Below are positions 41,035 through 43,464 of a stretch of DNA of 43,464 nt, piece by piece. Every line of letters begins with the position of its first letter. The first letter of the stretch is position 1. The translations under genes were made by a program, and so were the position numbers. The DNA is from an uncultured Prevotella sp. (lineage in GTDB: Bacteria > Bacteroidota > Bacteroidia > Bacteroidales > Bacteroidaceae), in contig CAMBOI010000026.1 of assembly GCA_945869265.1 (NCBI GenBank), positions 1 to 43,464 of the forward strand, read 5' to 3'. Below the pieces are notes generated by a model. That model had not been told where the DNA came from and made no database searches. It worked only from the letters and a program-made list of their open reading frames with translations.

Positions 41035-41103
41035 CTTTTTGTACTAAATCTCACTTTTTTTATGCGATTTAGTACAAAAAGGTCGCATAAACGGGATTGG
41101 CGG
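41035..41103. repeat. 16-bp perfect hairpin overlapping 49-bp direct repeat copy 2
   Basis: CTTTTTGTACTAAATC (41035-41050) pairs with GATTTAGTACAAAAAG (41066-41081) around 15 nt. The alternative stem TATGCG (41061) with CGCATA (41084) uses the same bases. The 49-bp repeat occupies 41055-41103 and ends 1 bp before the ATPase stop, so the structure may be its terminator. Confidence 0.75.
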
Positions 41104-41104
41104 A

Positions 41105-42454
41105 TTACAACAATGATGTCATGTAAATCGGCAGAAATACGATGCCGTTGTCAATCTTCAAATCCTGACTATGGATTATGTAGGGAGTGAAGAGTTGCCG
41201 CTCAAATTTCTTGCAGAACTTATTAAGAGAGACTGTGGTATAGTTCTTCCCCGACTTTACCTCAACAGGACAAATATTATGGGCATTGGTAAGTTGAGGT
41301 TTCTCCACAAGGAAATCTATCTCCATGCGGTCGTCGGCATTGGTGCGTGAGTTGTTGCTGTAGAAATACAGACGATGACCGCTCGCCACAAACATCTGTG
41401 CCACTATATTCTCAACAATCATCCCTGAGTTTATCTCCAACTTGTCGAGCATGATTTTCTGGTATAGTTCCTCTCCCTGGATAGTCTTCTCGTCGAAGGC
41501 ATGGGAGACGAGCAAGCCCGTGTCTGCCATATAGCACTTAAAGGTGGACTGGTCACTTGCGAGTTTCATACCGACTGTTGGTTCTGTCACTCCATAGCAC
41601 ATATTGGTTATCATGGCGTCTTTAAGCCATAGGAAAGAACTCTCGTATGAGCGATAGCGCGCGCCAGGAGAGATGCTCGACAAGCGGAAACGCTTCTCAT
41701 GACGCTGGAGTTCTGATGGGATATTGTCGAAAACAGACTTCACCTTTTCAGCATATCCTCTTGCATATTGGCCTACACTCCTGTTGTAAAGGTCGAGGAT
41801 ATTTCTCTTTGCCATATCAGCCTCTTTGAACAGTCTTGTCTCGACATATCTCTCCACAGCCTGTGGCATACCGCCTACAATCAGATACTGCCTGAAAAGC
41901 TCCATCGTCTTACGGTGCATCGGCCCCATGGGCTTGTTGCCCTCGAAGCACATCCTGGCGAAAGGCATAGTCATCTCGTCGCCCATTGCCCATAGGAATT
42001 CCTCAAAGTCCATCGGATACATCTTCACCGTCCGTTCTTCTGATGGCAGGAGTATGCCTTGTGTGTTTTCCATTATTCCCACCAGCGAACCCGTTTCAAT
42101 GTAGTCATAACGCCCGTCGGCCACAAGATGTTTTATGGCCTGACGAGCCTTGGGGTAGGCCTGCACTTCGTCAAACACTATCAACGACTCCCTTTCGTAA
42201 AGTTGCGTTCCCGTAACATTCTGCAACAAGGAAAGGAACATCGGTATGTCGTTGAGATAGTCATCAAATACAGCTTGTAGGGTTTTTGGCATATAAGAAA
42301 GGTCGATCATAATATATGACCTGTAAGCCTCGCGGGCAAAAGCCTCAACTATATAGCTTTTACCCACTCGTCGGGCACCCTCTATCAATAGGGCTACCCT
42401 GCCATTTTCTGTCTTTTTCCACTTCCAAAGCGTGTCAAATATTTTTCTTCTCAT
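41105..42454 (-). CDS. DUF4143 / AAA_14 ATP-binding protein
   Basis: The 449-residue protein has Walker A IEGARRVGKSYI (near residue 23), Walker B LIVFDEVQAYPKA (about 94) and GSLVGI. The C-terminal DUF4143 part carries MEIDFLVEK...CPVEVKSGKNY, the nuclease-like D-ExK pattern. It is a distant relative of the protein at 28585, with the same architecture. The role is unknown. It is preceded by three 33-bp-phased repeats and a canonical promoter. Confidence 0.88.
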   Translation of the reverse strand: MRRKIFDTLWKWKKTENGRVALLIEGARRVGKSYIVEAFAREAYRSYIMIDLSYMPKTLQAVFDDYLNDIPMFLSLLQNVTGTQLYERESLIVFDEVQAYPKARQAIKHLVADGRYDYIETGSLVGIMENTQGILLPSEERTVKMYPMDFEEFLWAMGDEMTMPFARMCFEGNKPMGPMHRKTMELFRQYLIVGGMPQAVERYVETRLFKEADMAKRNILDLYNRSVGQYARGYAEKVKSVFDNIPSELQRHEKRFRLSSISPGARYRSYESSFLWLKDAMITNMCYGVTEPTVGMKLASDQSTFKCYMADTGLLVSHAFDEKTIQGEELYQKIMLDKLEINSGMIVENIVAQMFVASGHRLYFYSNNSRTNADDRMEIDFLVEKPQLTNAHNICPVEVKSGKNYTTVSLNKFCKKFERQLFTPYIIHSQDLKIDNGIVFLPIYMTSLL

Positions 42455-42476
42455 GGCTATATGCGTGATTTTTGCG

Positions 42477-42509
42477 GCAAAGTTACTGATTTATATTGAA
42501 TTAGCCAAA
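42477..42509 (-). promoter_or_regulatory. Promoter of the DUF4143 ATPase gene
   Basis: On the minus strand TAACTTTGC is at 42477-42485 and TTTG at 42506-42509, with a 20-bp spacer. Confidence 0.75.
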
Positions 42510-42525
42510 TTTTTCGACTGCTTTT

Positions 42526-42610
42526 TGCACCAAAACACGATTTTTATAGCCATTATTTGCACCAAAACACGATTTTTCAGTAGGCGGTTCTGCACCAAAA
42601 CACGATTTTT
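42526..42610. repeat. Three 20-bp repeats with 32/33-bp phasing upstream of the ATPase gene
   Basis: TGCACCAAAACACGATTTTT is exact at 42526, 42558 and 42591. On the gene's strand it reads AAAAATCGTGTTTTGGTGCA and lies just upstream of the promoter. Spacers differ in sequence. Confidence 0.95.
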
Positions 42611-42645
42611 ATATCGACAATCCAAATACTTTTATTCTCAACTTT

Positions 42646-43224
42646 CTATTGGTTATTCTCATCCACGATGACATCCCATTTCACTCCACCCATCTTGCCG
42701 CATAAATAGTCGCAAACTTGTATGCCTGGATGATATACGTCTGTGAGATAAAGCGGTTCGCCGTCGATGATAAATGTGCAGTGGAAACTGTCGCCTGCAA
42801 TAAGTTTGCAGTTCTCCGACGTTTCCACTGTAAACATATCTCTGCCTTGGTATTTGGCCACCATCATGCGCATGGGAGTCCATTTCACCACCACCTTGTC
42901 ACCATACGACAAGGCGGAGACCTTTAATTTCCGTTTCATGATACGTATGCTGCTGTCGTCGTTGACACTTCCCTTCTGGAAGTCCTTCCATCCCATGAAT
43001 CCCACCATTTGGGCAAGCGTGTCGAGAACATAACAGCTTGGCATACTGTCGCAACTGACGTATCCCCATAGTCTTTTCAGGGTGCTCACTGATATCTTCA
43101 TTGCGGTGTAGCACTCTATTTGCCCTTCGAGATACTTAAAGTCTCGCGGGTGTTCTATTTTTCTGCCCAACATACTTTCGATATACGTCTTGAGCTTTTC
43201 CATCTCTTCGGCATTACATTCCAT
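42646..43224 (-). CDS. Hypothetical protein with Bacteroidota-type N-terminal HTH-like domain
   Basis: The 192-residue protein begins with a domain of about 75 residues (MKISVSTLKRLWGYVSCDSM, then YVLDTLAQMVGFMGWKDFQK). This pattern is seen at the N-terminus of many Prevotella/Bacteroides proteins and looks like a helix-turn-helix. The rest is beta-rich (VVVKWTPMRMMVAKYQ ... FHCTFIIDGEPLYLTDV) and unassigned, perhaps a ligand or partner domain. The start is the ATG at 43224, placed by the -7 box at 43243-43251; a longer frame crosses the promoter. Confidence 0.75.
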   Translation of the reverse strand: MECNAEEMEKLKTYIESMLGRKIEHPRDFKYLEGQIECYTAMKISVSTLKRLWGYVSCDSMPSCYVLDTLAQMVGFMGWKDFQKGSVNDDSSIRIMKRKLKVSALSYGDKVVVKWTPMRMMVAKYQGRDMFTVETSENCKLIAGDSFHCTFIIDGEPLYLTDVYHPGIQVCDYLCGKMGGVKWDVIVDENNQ

Positions 43225-43242
43225 TGTAGATTGCTTTTGGCT

Positions 43243-43301
43243 GCAAAGATACACTTTTTTCCACGAACTTCCAAACAATATCCACATTTTTTCCCACGAA
43301 C
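43243..43301 (-). promoter_or_regulatory. Promoter with 33-bp-spaced repeats
   Basis: On the minus strand TATCTTTGC is at 43243-43251 and TTTG at 43272-43275 (20-bp spacer). GTTCGTGG occurs at 43261-43268 and again at 43294-43301, exactly 33 bp apart, each followed on the minus strand by an A-run. Confidence 0.7.
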
Positions 43302-43387
43302 TTTCTTTATTCCTTCCCCAGTTTGACGAGAAAAACGGCTAAATCTCGATATTTTTATCACTTTTAGCTAATTTTCTACCTTTATTC

Positions 43388-43419
43388 TTTGTCGTATCAG
43401 ATAAATTTGTTATCTTTGC
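43388..43419 (+). promoter_or_regulatory. Promoter reading out of the window
   Basis: TTTG at 43388-43391 and TATCTTTGC at 43411-43419 have a 19-bp spacer. The gene it serves begins beyond 43464. Confidence 0.7.
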
Positions 43420-43464
43420 AACCAGTCATAACTCATTTTTTATTTCCGTTTTATAGAAGGTGAA

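Noticed and set aside
42526..42610. Mini CRISPR array
   Set aside because: Only three 20-bp repeats with spacers of 12-13 bp, too short for CRISPR; no cas genes; position and spacing match promoter repeats.

Overview
The window reads as chromosomal DNA of a Bacteroidota bacterium, most likely Prevotellaceae (Prevotella/Segatella group). The grounds are promoters with the Bacteroidota -7 box TAnnTTTGC and a TTTG box about 20 bp upstream, NigD-like and FISUMP-like lipoproteins, a long-form IspG, GH95 fucosidase, DUF4143 ATPases, and the VirE/DUF3987/DUF4248/HU gene set. No database search was possible; family names come from recognised motifs and remembered family sequences.

Layout. 1-1021 is accessory DNA without a real gene: 33-bp phased repeats ending in a promoter, a 25-codon gene remnant, TGCCACC repeats and a 21-bp palindromic tandem repeat. 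1022-5833 (minus strand) holds an orphan AbiEi-like antitoxin, an ECF sigma factor with an odd C-terminal export-like tail, and an AraC regulator directly behind a GH95 alpha-L-fucosidase. 5962-11373 is core: gyrB, rpsT, tRNA-Glu(TTC), recO, rpmH, efp and a family-2 glycosyltransferase. 11394-14696 has radC and a NigD-like lipoprotein / ECF sigma / anti-sigma-beta-barrel operon. 14798-25958 is again mostly core: MIP18/PaaD-type Fe-S protein, LpxH-like hydrolase, ung, DUF3109 protein, secreted CsgG/FlgT-like protein, histidine acid phosphatase, rpoN, PAP2-like membrane protein, purE, ispG and a Rid/chorismatase-like protein. 25959-29967 is repeat-rich: two lipoproteins, a 50-codon ORF, REP-like hairpins and a DUF4143 ATPase.

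30216-40958 is the most interesting part. Near-identical inverted repeats of about 50 bp lie at its two ends. Between them are two unknown proteins sharing a GGIGI motif, an M15 peptidase, a DUF5675 protein, a CHC2/TOPRIM primase, a DUF3987 ATPase, a DUF4248 protein, a VirE-N-like protein, a long non-coding hub, an HU-like protein with a Gly/Ser tail, a two-helix membrane peptide, an AAA-ATPase/PD-(D/E)XK protein and an M18 aminopeptidase. The hub (36160-36566) carries 12-bp-period repeats, a perfect 28-bp inverted repeat made of GTTACG hexamers around an AT-rich core, and 23-bp-period repeats; it looks like a replication origin or control region. The inference is an undescribed phage-satellite-like or transposon-like unit. 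41105-43464 has another DUF4143 ATPase, a Bacteroidota-type HTH protein, and a promoter reading out of the window.

A second theme is sets of short sequences repeated with an almost exact 33-bp period upstream of promoters. They occur before both DUF4143 ATPases, before the 25-codon remnant, and before the last HTH gene, which suggests a shared regulatory or recombination architecture.
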